From: Candidatus Eiseniibacteriota bacterium
Lineage (GTDB): Bacteria; Orphanbacterota; Orphanbacteria; Orphanbacterales; Orphanbacteraceae
NCBI GenBank assembly: GCA_024276995.1
Contig: JAJRWB010000031.1
Coordinates: 27,488-91,487, forward strand
Direction: 5' to 3'
DNA: 64,000 nt
The notes under the pieces are model-generated. The model was not told where the DNA came from. It saw only the letters and a program-made list of their open reading frames with translations, and ran no database searches. Within the stretch, counting starts at the first letter, position 1; each line of letters starts with the position of its first letter. Of this stretch, positions 34,938 to 44,394 are shown one piece after another. The translations under genes were made by a program, and so were the position numbers.

Positions 34938-37242
34938 CCCTGTACGTCCTTAGGGTCAACCGCGCCGTTTCACTCCACCGGAAACTCGCAGCGCGGGCGA
35001 GTCCCTCCCGTACATGGCGGGCACGCAGATCGCTGTCTTCCAGGAGAGAGAGGATTCCCAGGGCGAACGGCTCCTCTCCACCCGGTTCGACCCGCACTCC
35101 CGCCTCGCCGATCACTTCGTTGAGCGACGGCGTGTCGGAAACCACGACCGGTACGCCGCACGCCATCGACTCGAGAGGGGGAAGACCGAATCCCTCATAT
35201 AATGAGGGGAAAGCGAACAGCGTCGCACCGCTGTAGAGCGCCGGAAGGTCTCCATCGGCGACGTATCCGGGAAAGTGAACCAACCCTTCGAGGCCGAGCC
35301 GTTCCACCGCCGCCGGAAGCTCGGGCCGGCTCCCGGGCTGCGCCCCGGCGAGCACGAGACTTCCGCCGAACCCCCGGCGTCGCACGGAGTGAAACGCCTT
35401 GACGAGGCGGAGAAGATTCTTGTGGGGGAGGAAATTACCCACACAAAGAATGTATTCGCCCGATACGCCGAATCGCCTCTCCACCGCTTCACGCGCCTCG
35501 CCGCCATCGATCGGACGAAAGCGGCTCTCCACCGCGTCGTAGATCACCACGATCTTTTCCGGCGAAACGCCCAGTTCCCTCACAATATCGTCCTTCGAGG
35601 CGCGCGACACCGTAATCACCCGCTCGGCGCTCCTCGTGGCGGCGAACATCATCGTTCTCGCATACGCCTGTGCGGCGCGCGAAGGCGGGTAGAAAAGATG
35701 GATCAGGTCGTGAATCGTCACCACCGCGGGACAGGGACGGAACACGGGAAGCACATAGTGGGGAGAGTGGAAGAGATCGATGCCGCACCGCTTCATCTGC
35801 CGGGGAAGAGAGATCAGTTCCCGCACCGAGTACTTCGGGGACCGGTTTACAACGGGCGTAAAGTTGTCTCCCGGCACCGGGAGGTCGGCGGTATGCTGGA
35901 AGGTGACGTACTCGCGATCGGGATCGATAAGGGCGAGTTCCCTCACCAGGTTCCGGATATACCTGCCGATGCCGTAGTCGTGGATCTTCCGGATATCGAT
36001 GCCGATCTTCTCCCGAACCGTGCCGCGAACCGGTCTTCGCGGTCTGTTCGCGCTGTCTCTCACGAGATCGGAAAGATGTTCGATCCGCGCTTCCCACGTG
36101 TTCTTTCTCGCCACGCCGATCGCGTCGTTCCGGGGGGTCGCGGGCGAGTTCACGGCGTCTTCGATGGCCGCGACGAAAGAATCGTAGTCGGGTGCCATAC
36201 GGCAGAACTCCTTGAACTCGAGCACCGACGGGAGGTTCACCACCACGATCGGCTTGCCGGTGGCCATATACTCGTGGAATTTCATCGGAAATACATTTAC
36301 GGTCGTATCATTCAGGGCGAACGGAATCATACAGACGTCGAACCCCTTCAAGTACCCGGGAAGATCCCTGTATTTTCGACCTCCCAGGAAATGAACATTC
36401 TCGAGGCGGGAGAGTTCCTCCACCTCCTCCCCCTTCTCCCCCGGCCACACGGGACCGATGAGGGCGAGGCTCCAGTCCGGCCGTGCCCGCGCGACGTGCA
36501 TGAGAAGGCGAAAATCGATCTTATAGCCGCTCACCGCGCCGACGAAGCCGATCACCGGTTTCGGAAGACGGGCGATGTCGGCGGGAACGACCGTGGCCGG
36601 ATCGGCGGCGGTGCGGAAGTGGTCGTAGTCCGCCACGTTGGGCAGATAGAATGTGTTCGAGTTAAAGGGACGCTTGCTTTCGTAAAGCCCTTTCGACGTG
36701 GTGAACACCAAGTCGGCCGACGAGAGAAGGCTCCGCTCCATCTCTTGAATCACCTTCGCGGGGACGCCGGGATTCGCACCGTACTCGTCGACGCAATGAT
36801 AGATGCACAGACTCTCCCCCAGGTGGCCGATCAGGCCGCTCGACGTGGGGAGGAAGGTCCAGAGAATCGGATCGCGAAAGCCGAGGTCCGACGTGATCCG
36901 GTTCAGCCGTCGCCTGAGAAGGCGGAAGTTGAACTTCCTCACCCATGCCGACCGGTACAGGGGGATCACCACGGGCGAGTAGACGTAGAGTCCGTCCTGC
37001 TTCCGCTGCACGCCGCGCGACCAGTTGATGAGACGACCGGCGATCCGGTGGATATCGTGCCATCTCGCGGACGGTGTTCTCAGGCCGAGCGATTCGACGA
37101 AGAGGACACGGTTCTTCCGGGCGAGCCGACTCATGAGGTGCTGGGAATTGGTCCACAGCTGCGCATCCCAGTTCGCCGAGGCGATGCAGATGATATCGGC
37201 GCCCTCGAGGGAGAGCGCACGGTCGCGTGAGAGAGTGCTCAT
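34921..37242 (-). CDS. Fused double glycosyltransferase (two GT-B enzymes)
   Basis: 773 residues, twice the usual size. Residues about 15-390 form one GT-B enzyme (ICIASANWDAQLW, VIGFVGAVSGYKIDF, FHEYMATGKPIVVVNLPS). After a short basic linker a complete GT4 follows (about 408-773: IGIDIRKIHDYGIGRYIRNLV, ILCVGNFLPHKNLLRLVKAF, LYEGFGLPPLESMACGVPVVVS). Each half keeps its donor-site region, so it may add two sugars in sequence. It lies 3 bp after gmhA and overlaps the next glycosyltransferase. Confidence 0.9.
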   Translation of the reverse strand: MSTLSRDRALSLEGADIICIASANWDAQLWTNSQHLMSRLARKNRVLFVESLGLRTPSARWHDIHRIAGRLINWSRGVQRKQDGLYVYSPVVIPLYRSAWVRKFNFRLLRRRLNRITSDLGFRDPILWTFLPTSSGLIGHLGESLCIYHCVDEYGANPGVPAKVIQEMERSLLSSADLVFTTSKGLYESKRPFNSNTFYLPNVADYDHFRTAADPATVVPADIARLPKPVIGFVGAVSGYKIDFRLLMHVARARPDWSLALIGPVWPGEKGEEVEELSRLENVHFLGGRKYRDLPGYLKGFDVCMIPFALNDTTVNVFPMKFHEYMATGKPIVVVNLPSVLEFKEFCRMAPDYDSFVAAIEDAVNSPATPRNDAIGVARKNTWEARIEHLSDLVRDSANRPRRPVRGTVREKIGIDIRKIHDYGIGRYIRNLVRELALIDPDREYVTFQHTADLPVPGDNFTPVVNRSPKYSVRELISLPRQMKRCGIDLFHSPHYVLPVFRPCPAVVTIHDLIHLFYPPSRAAQAYARTMMFAATRSAERVITVSRASKDDIVRELGVSPEKIVVIYDAVESRFRPIDGGEAREAVERRFGVSGEYILCVGNFLPHKNLLRLVKAFHSVRRRGFGGSLVLAGAQPGSRPELPAAVERLGLEGLVHFPGYVADGDLPALYSGATLFAFPSLYEGFGLPPLESMACGVPVVVSDTPSLNEVIGEAGVRVEPGGEEPFALGILSLLEDSDLRARHVREGLARAASFRWSETARLTLRTYRDVLGE

Positions 37243-37245
37243 CGG

Positions 37246-37809
37246 TCAGGACGCAAAGAGGCGCTCTTCAAAGACGTGACAGAGCAGGTGGCCTAAAGCG
37301 ATATGCATCTCCTGGATCAGCTGCGTGTCGTTGGAAGGCACCGGCAGGGGAAAGTCGACGAGCGCCGGTTCCTTCCATCCGGCGGCGCCGGAAAACCCGA
37401 CGTTCACCGTCCCTTTCCGCCGCCCTGCACGAAACGCCTTGAGGATGTTCTCCGAGGCGCCGCTCGTGGAGATGCCGATCAGCACATCGCCTTCCATGGC
37501 GTACGCCTCCACCTGACGGGAAAAGATGCCGGCGAACTCTTTATCGTTCGATACCGCCGTGATGAGCGATGTGTTCGTGGTGAGCGCCAGCGCGGGAATC
37601 GGATCGCGCGCGATTTGGAGCCTGTCGACCAGCTCTGTGGCGAGATGCTGCGCGTCCGCCGCGCTTCCGCCGTTGCCGAAGAAGTAGATCTTCCGGCCCG
37701 ACGAGAGCGCCTCCACCGTCCGGTCGGCCATGGCGGTGAAAGCCGGCTCGAGCGTTTCACGCACCCGCCCGACCACCTTCCCGTGCTTTTCGAAGTAGCG
37801 ATCAAACAT
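37246..37809 (-). CDS. gmhA: Sedoheptulose-7-phosphate isomerase (GmhA/DiaA SIS family)
   Basis: 187 residues from the ATG at 37809 (MFDRYFEKHGKVV). A SIS domain with FFGNGGSAADAQHLATEL and STSGASENILKA, and the GmhA-type C terminus QEMHIALGHLLCHVFEE. It isomerises sedoheptulose 7-phosphate to heptose 7-phosphate for LPS or glycan heptose. DiaA (DNA replication) is a close paralogue, but the neighbours are all polysaccharide genes. It overlaps rfbD by 8 nt. Confidence 0.88.
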   Translation of the reverse strand: MFDRYFEKHGKVVGRVRETLEPAFTAMADRTVEALSSGRKIYFFGNGGSAADAQHLATELVDRLQIARDPIPALALTTNTSLITAVSNDKEFAGIFSRQVEAYAMEGDVLIGISTSGASENILKAFRAGRRKGTVNVGFSGAAGWKEPALVDFPLPVPSNDTQLIQEMHIALGHLLCHVFEERLFAS

Positions 37810-38650
37810 CGCCCGTTTCCTCCCCGGTAAGATGTTCCTCGAGCGCCTCGCGCCAGTGACGGAGGGGCGGCACTCCCAGTTCGGCGAGACGGCTACAGGC
37901 GAGCGCCGAGTTCGCCGGGCGCGCCGCGGCAAGATCGAGCCGGAAGCTGTCGATCCTCTCGATCGGCACGTCCGCGAGGCCGATGAGATCGAGTACCGCC
38001 CTGGCGAGATCGTATCGCGTCGCCTCTCCGGCGTTCACCACATGATAGACACCCTCTCCCCGCCGTTCCACCAGCGAGTGAATCGCCTCGGCGAGATCGC
38101 CGGTGAGCGTCGGTGAGCCGACCTGGTCGTCCACCACCCGCATCTCCCTCCCCGACCGCGCGGCGGCGACAATGGAACGGACGAAGTTCCCCGTCCCCCC
38201 GGGGCCGTAGAGCCACGCCGTGCGCACGATCGCCGCACCGGGCACGCTCTCGATCACCGCCCTCTCGCCGGCGAGTTTCGACGCGCCGTAGACGTTGAGC
38301 GGGGCCGGTCGGTCGCTTTCGGCATAGGGTGTCTTCTTCCGCCCGTCGAAAACGAAGTCGGTGCTCACCGCCACAAGGCGGGCGCCCCCCTCCCTGGCCG
38401 CCTCGGCGACATGGCGACTCCCCTCCTCGTTCACCCGAAACGCCGTCTCGCTCTCCTTCTCGCACCGGTCGACGTCGGTGAACGCGGCGGCGTGGATCAC
38501 CACGTCGGGGTGGAACCGGTCGACATAGCGCATCACGTCGTCCCGGCGCGTCACATCGAGGCCGGGAAGATCGGGAGCGCGTACCTCGCCGCGGCGGGAG
38601 AAGACCCGTCGGAGCGCCAGACCGAGCTGGCCCTCCCCCCCTGTGATCAC
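37802..38650 (-). CDS. rfbD: dTDP-4-dehydrorhamnose reductase
   Basis: 282 residues from a GTG whose sequence overlaps the upstream stop as GTGA. A short-chain reductase with GGEGQLG, AAAFTDVDRCE, STDFVFDG and the catalytic YGASKLAGE. It completes dTDP-L-rhamnose synthesis; rfbA, rfbB and rfbC are not in the window. A much longer open frame upstream is a shadow of the GGGP synthase gene. Coupled to gmhA. Confidence 0.93.
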   Translation of the reverse strand: MITGGEGQLGLALRRVFSRRGEVRAPDLPGLDVTRRDDVMRYVDRFHPDVVIHAAAFTDVDRCEKESETAFRVNEEGSRHVAEAAREGGARLVAVSTDFVFDGRKKTPYAESDRPAPLNVYGASKLAGERAVIESVPGAAIVRTAWLYGPGGTGNFVRSIVAAARSGREMRVVDDQVGSPTLTGDLAEAIHSLVERRGEGVYHVVNAGEATRYDLARAVLDLIGLADVPIERIDSFRLDLAAARPANSALACSRLAELGVPPLRHWREALEEHLTGEETGDV

Positions 38651-39414
38651 CGTTCGGATGATATCTCCCCGGTCGCGCCGTCGGCGTGGATCGCCGCGGC
38701 GAGTTCCTTCGCGAGGCCGGCGGCACGGTTCTTTTCGAGAGCATCGCCGACCACCACGAGGTCCGCCCCCGCCTCGCGGGCCGCGGACGCATCCCGGGCG
38801 GTCCGGATTCCGCCGCCCACGGCGATCGGCAGAGTGACGTATCCGCGCACCCGGCGGATCAGCTCGGGAGGAACGGCGCTCGACGCGCCGCTGCCCGCCT
38901 CGAGGTAGACCAGTTTCATCCCCATGTACTGAGCGGCGAGAGCGTGGGCCATGGCGATCTCCGGGCGACCGGGCGGGATCGGGGAGGTGCCCGAGACGAA
39001 GTGGACCGTCCGGCCCGCGTCGGCACCCACCAGGAGATAGGCGGTCGGCACCGGCTCGATCATCGCCTCGCGGACGAGCGGCGCAGAACGGACCTGTTCC
39101 TCCACGAGATAAAGAGGGTTCCTTCCCGACAAGAGCGAGAGAAAGAGGATGCCGTCGGCGTAGCGCGACACGTGATGGGCGTTCCCGGGGAAGAGGAGAA
39201 CGGGAAGGGATGTTCCCTTCTTCAGCGCCGCCACCACTTCGTCGAGATGATCCCCGAGGGTGAAGCTCGATCCGACGAGGAGCCCGTCGGCGCCCGCTTC
39301 CTCGAGTTCGGCCGCCCAGGCCGCCGCCTCCGCCGGGGCGATCCGTTCCTGGTCGATGAGAGGAAGAAACGCGCCCCCCCGCCGGCGACACGCCTCCAGA
39401 ATCCGATGGAACAC
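38647..39414 (-). CDS. Geranylgeranyl/heptaprenylglyceryl phosphate synthase-like protein
   Basis: About 255 residues. A TIM barrel of the GGGPS/PcrB family: FLPLIDQERI, ADGLLVGSSF, LPVLLFPGNAHHVS, YLLVGADAGRTVHFV, KLVYLEAGSGAS, PIAVGGGIRTARDA. It joins a polyprenyl diphosphate to sn-glycerol-1-phosphate, the archaeal-type ether-lipid step, also found in Firmicutes and Bacteroidetes. No G1P dehydrogenase is visible here. The start is uncertain: GTG at 39414 is the first standard start after the alaS stop; an ATC 9 nt upstream has better spacing. Confidence 0.88.
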   Translation of the reverse strand: MFHRILEACRRRGGAFLPLIDQERIAPAEAAAWAAELEEAGADGLLVGSSFTLGDHLDEVVAALKKGTSLPVLLFPGNAHHVSRYADGILFLSLLSGRNPLYLVEEQVRSAPLVREAMIEPVPTAYLLVGADAGRTVHFVSGTSPIPPGRPEIAMAHALAAQYMGMKLVYLEAGSGASSAVPPELIRRVRGYVTLPIAVGGGIRTARDASAAREAGADLVVVGDALEKNRAAGLAKELAAAIHADGATGEISSER

Positions 39415-39427
39415 CTCTTCGATGGGA

Positions 39428-42070
39428 TTACCCTCCCGATACGATCTGGCGAACGAGATCGGGGACAGAGGCGAGCGCCTCGGCGAGCTTTTCCGGTTCC
39501 TTTCCCCCCGCCTGGGCGAACGTCGGCTTCCCACCGCCACGACCTCCGATCTTCGCCGCCACATCGCCGGCGAGATCGCCCGCGCGGATACCGCGACCGA
39601 CGAGGTTGTCGCTCACGCCCGCCACTAGAAACGCCTTTCCCCCCGCCGATCGCGTGCCGAGCACCGCCACCACAGCCCCCCCCCCCGCTCTGAGCTTGTC
39701 GATCAGCCCCTTCAGCGTGGCGGGATCCTCCTCGAGGAGCGCCGCGATCACCCGGATGTCGTCGACCAACTCCGCGCCGTCGAGCAGCTCGTTCGCCACG
39801 TCGCCCGCAACGCTCTTTCGCGCCTTCGCCAGCTCCCGCTCGAGTCTCTCGATCTTCCCCTGCAGCGCGTCGATCCTATCAACCACGTCGGCGGGCGCGA
39901 CGCGGAGACGCTCCGCCGCCTCCGCCAGGAAAGAGCGATCGCTCTCGATGCGCTTCAACGCATCCCGCCCGGTGATCGCCTCGATCCGTCGGATCCCCGA
40001 ACCGACGGCGCTTTCGGAGACGATCAGGAAAGGACCGATCTCACCGGTGCGCGAGACGTGCGTCCCACCGCAAAGCTCCCGGCTCACATCACCAACCGAC
40101 ACCATGCGCACGTTCTCGCCGTACTTCTCCCCGAACAGTGCCATCGCCCCCGTCTTGCGCGCCTCTTCGAAGGTGGTGATCCTCGTTTCCAAGGGAAGAT
40201 CGTCGAGAATGTTCCCGTTCACGATCCGCTCGACCCGCCTCAGTTCCTCCGCCGCCATCCGGGCGTGGTGAACGAAGTCGAACCGGAGCCTGTCGGGAGC
40301 GACGAGGGAACCCGCCTGGTGAACATGGTCGCCGAGCACTTCGCGGAGCGCCCTGTGGGCGAGATGGGTGGCGGTATGATTCCGCCGGATGTCGCCCCGC
40401 CGCCCGCGATCCACTGCCGCCCGCACGGTCTCCCCCACACGAAGAGCGCCGCGGGCCTTCCCCTTCAAAAGGGGAAGATCGCCCGACGAGCGACCCGTAT
40501 CCTTCACATCGAAGAGAAGTTCGCCGCCCTCGGAATAAAGAGCGCCCGTGTCGCCCACCTGGCCGCCCGACTCTCCATAGAAGGGGGAGCGTCCCACGAC
40601 GACGATCCCTTCGTCGCCGGCGGCGAGAGCGTCGACGCGCTTTCCTTCGTGAAGAAGAGCGACGACGTCGGTAACGCACTCCTCCGTCTCGTAGCCGACG
40701 AATTCCGACCTCACCCCATCAAGGTCCTCCTCGGCGGGCGAATCGGTCTCCACCGACCAGCGGGAACGCTTCCGCTGCTCGGCCATGGCCGCCTCGAAAC
40801 CGTCCGAGTCGACGACGAAGCCTTTCGCCTCGGCGAGTTCCACCGTCAGCTCGAGGGGAAAACCGTATGTATCGTAGAGGCGGAAGAGGTCGGCGCCCGA
40901 AACCGTCTTCGTCGATTCCCTTTCGCACCGGTCGAGCACTTCCCGCAGATGGTCGAGACCCTGGTCGAGGGTGTGGCGGAAGCTCTCTTCTTCCGCGCGA
41001 ATCGTGCCGGTCACCCGTTCCCTCGTCTCCTCGAGACCGGGATAGGCGCTCTTCATCCTGTCGATCACCGCGTCCGCCACCACATGGAGCATCGGCTCGG
41101 CAATGCCGAGCCGGTTCGCCCGGAGGAGGGCGCGCCGCGCGATTCGCCGGAGCACGTATCCGCGGCCGTCGTTCCCCGGCATCACCCCCTCGTGGACGGC
41201 GAACACGAGGGCGCGCATGTGATCGGCGATCACGCGGCAGGCGGCGAGACCTTCGCCGGCCGTGGTGTCGACGCCGGACACGAAGCGTCGCACCGTTTCG
41301 ATGATCGGAACGAAAAGGTCGGTATCATAGTTCGTCGGCACCGCCTGGACGATCTGGCTGAGCCTTTCGAGACCCATTCCGGTGTCGATTCCCCGGTTCG
41401 CCAGAGGGGAACGCTCCCCGCCGACAGCTTGGTCGTACTGGGGAAAGACGAGGTTCCAGTACTCGAGGTAGCGATCGCAGTCGCACCCCACGGCGCAGCC
41501 GGCCGAGCCGCAACCGTTCTTCTCTCCCGTGTCGAGATACAGTTCGGAGCAGGGGCCGCACGGGCCGCTCCCGCCCGCCGGCCCCCAGAAATTATCCTTC
41601 GCACCGAGTCGCACGATACGCCCTGGATCTAGGCCGACTTTCTTCTCCCAGATTTCCGCCGCCTCGTCGTCATCTTCGAACACCGAAACCCAGATCCTCT
41701 CCGGATCGAGGCCGAGACGATCGACGGAAAACTCCCACGCCCACAGAATCGCTTCTTCCTTAAAGTAATCACCGAACGAGAAGTTTCCGAGCATCTCGAA
41801 GAACGTGTGATGTCTCGAAGTGACGCCGACGCTCTCCAGGTCGGACGCCCGAAGGCACGGCTGCACCGTCGCCGCCCGCCTGTACGGAATCGGCCCGCGG
41901 GCGACATAGTACGGCTTGAACTGCACCATGCCGGCGGTGTTGAACAGGAGTGTCGGATCGTCGTGAGGCGCCAGGGGCGACCCCGGCAGAATCGGATGAC
42001 CTTTCTCACGGAAGAACTCGAGAAAGAGTTGCCTCAGATCGTCACTCGTCAGCTTCTTCTTCTTTCCCAT
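39428..42070 (-). CDS. alaS: Alanyl-tRNA synthetase
   Basis: 880 residues from the ATG at 42070. Catalytic domain ([19 protein letters not shown]), then the editing domain with zinc ligands [10 protein letters not shown] and [13 protein letters not shown], and the C-terminal DHHA1-type module ([15 protein letters not shown]). A Cys-rich insert ([15 protein letters not shown]) lies in the catalytic domain. Eleven consecutive G lie in the C-terminal coding region with the frame intact. It overlaps the 3' end of recA by 29 nt, so the two are co-transcribed. Confidence 0.97.
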   Translation of the reverse strand: MGKKKKLTSDDLRQLFLEFFREKGHPILPGSPLAPHDDPTLLFNTAGMVQFKPYYVARGPIPYRRAATVQPCLRASDLESVGVTSRHHTFFEMLGNFSFGDYFKEEAILWAWEFSVDRLGLDPERIWVSVFEDDDEAAEIWEKKVGLDPGRIVRLGAKDNFWGPAGGSGPCGPCSELYLDTGEKNGCGSAGCAVGCDCDRYLEYWNLVFPQYDQAVGGERSPLANRGIDTGMGLERLSQIVQAVPTNYDTDLFVPIIETVRRFVSGVDTTAGEGLAACRVIADHMRALVFAVHEGVMPGNDGRGYVLRRIARRALLRANRLGIAEPMLHVVADAVIDRMKSAYPGLEETRERVTGTIRAEEESFRHTLDQGLDHLREVLDRCERESTKTVSGADLFRLYDTYGFPLELTVELAEAKGFVVDSDGFEAAMAEQRKRSRWSVETDSPAEEDLDGVRSEFVGYETEECVTDVVALLHEGKRVDALAAGDEGIVVVGRSPFYGESGGQVGDTGALYSEGGELLFDVKDTGRSSGDLPLLKGKARGALRVGETVRAAVDRGRRGDIRRNHTATHLAHRALREVLGDHVHQAGSLVAPDRLRFDFVHHARMAAEELRRVERIVNGNILDDLPLETRITTFEEARKTGAMALFGEKYGENVRMVSVGDVSRELCGGTHVSRTGEIGPFLIVSESAVGSGIRRIEAITGRDALKRIESDRSFLAEAAERLRVAPADVVDRIDALQGKIERLERELAKARKSVAGDVANELLDGAELVDDIRVIAALLEEDPATLKGLIDKLRAGGGAVVAVLGTRSAGGKAFLVAGVSDNLVGRGIRAGDLAGDVAAKIGGRGGGKPTFAQAGGKEPEKLAEALASVPDLVRQIVSGG

Positions 42071-43139
42071 CGTCTCCGCCGGCATCGGGCACACCGGGCG
42101 CGAGTCCCGCTTTCTCCCGGATCATCGACTCGATATTCTCGGCCACCTCGGGGTAGTCTCTCAGGAAACGCTTCGCATTCTCCCGTCCCTGGCCGATCCT
42201 CTCGTCGCCGAAGGAAATCCACGTTCCCGCCTTCTGAAGAATCTCGTATTCCACGCCGAGATCGACGAGATCGCCTTCGCGCGAAATCCCCTCACCGTAC
42301 ATGATATCGAACTCCGCGAGACGGAACGGGGGGGCGATCTTGTTCTTCACCACCTTCACCTTCGTTCGATTGCCCACCACCTGGTCGCCCGCCTTGATCG
42401 AGGCGATCCGGCGGATGTCCATGCGAACCGAGGCATAGAACTTGAGGGCGTTCCCTCCCGACGTGGTCTCCGGGTTGCCGAACATCACGCCGATCTTCAT
42501 GCGGATCTGGTTGGAGAAGATGATGCACGTTTTCGATTTCGACGTGATCCCCGCGAGCTTCCGGAGCGCCTGCGACATCAACCTCGCCTGGAGTCCCACG
42601 TGGGCGTCGCCCATCTCCCCCTCGATCTCCGCGCGCGGCACGAGCGCCGCCACCGAATCGATAGCGATCACGTCGATGGCGCTCGAACGGACGAGCATCT
42701 CGGTGATCTCGAGGGCCTGCTCACCGGTGTCGGGCTGGGAGACGAGGAGCGAATCGATATCGACGCCGAGGTTCCTCGCGTAGATCGGATCGAGGGCGTG
42801 CTCGGCGTCGATGAACGCCGCCATGCCGCCGCGCTTCTGCGCCTGGGCGATGATATGGAGGATGAGGGTGGTCTTCCCGGAAGATTCCGGCCCATAGATC
42901 TCGATCACCCGTCCCCGCGGAACGCCGCCCGCGCCGAGCGCGATGTCGAGCGAGAGAGAACCTGTCGGGATGGTCTCGATCTCCTGGAGCGGCCCATCGA
43001 GACCGAGCTTCATGATCGATCCCTTGCCGTACTGCTTCTCGATCTGGGAGAGGGTCGATTCGAGGGAATCCCCCATCGTCGCGGCGGCGCCTCTCCCCCG
43101 ACCTTTCCCCTTCGACTTCTTTTCCGTTTTGCTGGCCAT
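42042..43139 (-). CDS. recA: Recombinase RecA
   Basis: 365 residues from the ATG at 43139, with a basic N-terminal extension. Walker [11 protein letters not shown], ATPase loop [12 protein letters not shown]1/L2 region [36 protein letters not shown] in pieces, acidic C-terminal tail. It forms the filament for homologous recombination and the SOS response. A TATACT sits about 65 nt upstream with no convincing -35 or LexA box. First gene of the long minus-strand block. Confidence 0.98.
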   Translation of the reverse strand: MASKTEKKSKGKGRGRGAAATMGDSLESTLSQIEKQYGKGSIMKLGLDGPLQEIETIPTGSLSLDIALGAGGVPRGRVIEIYGPESSGKTTLILHIIAQAQKRGGMAAFIDAEHALDPIYARNLGVDIDSLLVSQPDTGEQALEITEMLVRSSAIDVIAIDSVAALVPRAEIEGEMGDAHVGLQARLMSQALRKLAGITSKSKTCIIFSNQIRMKIGVMFGNPETTSGGNALKFYASVRMDIRRIASIKAGDQVVGNRTKVKVVKNKIAPPFRLAEFDIMYGEGISREGDLVDLGVEYEILQKAGTWISFGDERIGQGRENAKRFLRDYPEVAENIESMIREKAGLAPGVPDAGGDDGKEEEADE

Positions 43140-43202
43140 GTCGCTTGCAATCCTTTCCGGTCTTCTGTCCACCCATCCGGACGAGCCCCGTCGGACGGGG
43201 GG

Positions 43203-43208
43203 AGTATA
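43203..43208 (-). promoter_or_regulatory. Possible -10 box for recA
   Basis: TATACT on the minus strand, about 65 nt before the recA ATG. No good -35 is found 16-18 bp upstream. Confidence 0.35.
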
Positions 43209-43316
43209 ACAGCCGGACCGGGTCGGGTCGTCCGAAAAGTGCGCCTTTCCCGCCGAAACACCTCCTCCGGCCGGCTTTTTTCCCCGTTCTTTTTCTTTGA
43301 TTCTTTAATTTCGGGC

Positions 43317-43345
43317 TAGACCTGCTTCCCTGAACATGTTATGAT
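43317..43345 (+). promoter_or_regulatory. Promoter of the secreted dockerin-like gene
   Basis: TAGACC and TATGAT (5 of 6) separated by 17 bp. The predicted start near 43352 gives a leader of about 250 nt. The palindrome AACATGTT overlaps the -10 box and could be an operator. Confidence 0.6.
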
Positions 43346-43459
43346 GATTGGGCTCCCACATATGAAAGGCGATGCGACCACCGACCGGCCGGCGCGAAGC
43401 GCGAGCGTGTCCGTGCGGATGGCCCGGGTCACCTGATGGATAGAATCGCAAAAAGCAAG

Positions 43460-43553
43460 CTGGCTCCGTCCACCTCCAAGAGGGTGTCGGAAGGCCTTAC
43501 CGCGCATCCGACACGGAGGTGTACGAAGGGCGGGGGTCCGAGTTTGGAGCCAG
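43460..43553 (+). ncRNA. Structured mRNA leader with three nested perfect stems
   Basis: Three perfect helices nest: 43460-43467 with 43546-43553 (8 bp, CTGGCTCC/GGAGCCAG), 43471-43477 with 43515-43521 (7 bp), and 43484-43491 with 43507-43514 (8 bp). The second and third abut directly on the 3' side, with a 6-nt bulge on the 5' side. A 24-nt purine/G-rich joining strand (43522-43545) returns to the first stem. It lies between a promoter and an AGGAGG ribosome site for the gene at 43604. This is the form of a cis-regulatory RNA, but I cannot match it to a known class; there is no T-tract, so it is not a simple terminator. Confidence 0.6.
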
Positions 43554-43603
43554 GGAACTGTATCCGAATGAGGTCACCGACCCTCAAAGAGGAGGAGAAT
43601 TGT

Positions 43604-44287
43604 ATGAGGAAGCTTACGGTACTGATCGCATTGGCCGGCTGTCTCCTGATGGCATCTTCCGCGATGGCCACTCTTCCGTCACCGGCCAACTCGACCTGCG
43701 TGTTCAGCGTCACCAGCGCATCACCCTGCGCCGACGCCGACGCCGTCTGGATTCATGACGGATCGAAGGATCAGCTCGCCATCAACGTGACGGTTCACAA
43801 CGGGCTCGACGCTCCGCTCGCCGGATGCGCCGTGCGTCTCGATGTCTCCGCCACCGCCGACCCGAACGCCTCCGTGGCGTCCAGTATCAGCCTTTGCGGA
43901 TCGACGGGCGGCACCGCCACGTTCTACGACACCACCGACGCCAACGGCGCGGCCGCATTCTCCCTGACCGGCGGCGGTTGCGGCGCCGTGTCGCTCACCT
44001 GGACCGTCACGGCGATGTGCGCCGTTCCCGAGGTCCAGCTCTGCTCCGCTACGCAGGCTCTCTGCGTGAAGTCGACCGACTTCACAGGCGACCTGACGAT
44101 CAACTTCTTCGACACGTTCAAGTACTTGCCCATGCTCAACGCCGCTTCCGGTTACTGCGGCGACTTGAACTGTTCGGGCGGCGACGTGTCGTTCTTCGAC
44201 ACCTTCGTGTATCTGCCGTCGCTCTCGTCGGCCGCGAGCTGCGTCGGTGATGTGCTTCCCACGGCGACGCTCACGGCGTGTCCGTAG
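43604..44287 (+). CDS. Secreted protein with dockerin-like duplicated calcium-loop motif
   Basis: 227 residues; the ATG follows AGGAGG by 8 nt. A Sec signal (MRKLTVLIALAGCLLMASSAMA) starts a mature protein rich in Cys, Ala, Ser and Thr. Residues about 35-155 look like a beta-sandwich/Ig-like domain (LAINVTVHNGLDAPLAGCAVRL). The C terminus carries two copies of an EF-hand-like repeat, DFTGDLTINFFDTFKYLP and DLNCSGGDVSFFDTFVYLP. These resemble dockerin type I loops but lack some Asp/Asn ligands. Such repeats are common at the ends of exported proteins in candidate phyla. Function unknown; transcription ends at a strong terminator. Confidence 0.75.
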   Translation: MRKLTVLIALAGCLLMASSAMATLPSPANSTCVFSVTSASPCADADAVWIHDGSKDQLAINVTVHNGLDAPLAGCAVRLDVSATADPNASVASSISLCGSTGGTATFYDTTDANGAAAFSLTGGGCGAVSLTWTVTAMCAVPEVQLCSATQALCVKSTDFTGDLTINFFDTFKYLPMLNAASGYCGDLNCSGGDVSFFDTFVYLPSLSSAASCVGDVLPTATLTACP

Positions 44288-44317
44288 GAGAGGCGCCATA
44301 GGAAATCGACGGTAACG

Positions 44318-44349
44318 AAAGGGGCGGCTCCAATCGAGCCGCCCCTTTT
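44318..44349 (+). terminator. Rho-independent terminator
   Basis: A 10-bp perfect GC-rich stem (GGGGCGGCTC/GAGCCGCCCC) with a CAATC loop, flanked by AAA and TTTT. It ends the secreted-protein transcript. Confidence 0.92.
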
Positions 44350-44357
44350 CCCGCCGG

Positions 44358-44386
44358 TTGACCTTTCCCGACGCGGGGTGTATCTT
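44358..44386 (+). promoter_or_regulatory. Promoter of the lipoprotein gene, probably leaderless
   Basis: TTGACC and TATCTT with 17-bp spacing. The -10 ends 8 nt before the ATG at 44395, so the transcript should start at or next to the start codon. Confidence 0.75.
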
Positions 44387-44394
44387 CCCCGACC

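Larger units (their letters stand above)
43140..43603. other. 464-bp divergent intergenic region between recA and the secreted protein
   Basis: No coding frame with family character or a ribosome site is seen except at the far right. It holds the recA -10 box, a plus-strand promoter at 43317-43345 and a structured leader at 43460-43553. An AACATGTT palindrome overlaps that promoter's -10. Confidence 0.7.

Noticed and set aside
39676-39686. Eleven-C (G11 coding) tract in alaS as a phase-variation switch
   Set aside because: The gene is an essential synthetase, the frame is intact, and the tract encodes ordinary glycines of the C-terminal domain.
40058-41632. 524-residue plus-strand open frame over alaS
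   Set aside because: Antisense shadow; no family character and alaS is complete.
43140-43345. LexA box controlling recA
   Set aside because: AACATGTT at 43333-43340 is only a half-length palindrome and overlaps the opposite gene's promoter; no full SOS box is seen near the recA start.
43430-43560. c-di-GMP-I riboswitch assignment for the leader element
   Set aside because: CGCAAAAAGCAAG resembles part of the core, but the second conserved strand and the tetraloop-receptor arm cannot be placed; kept only as an unclassified element.
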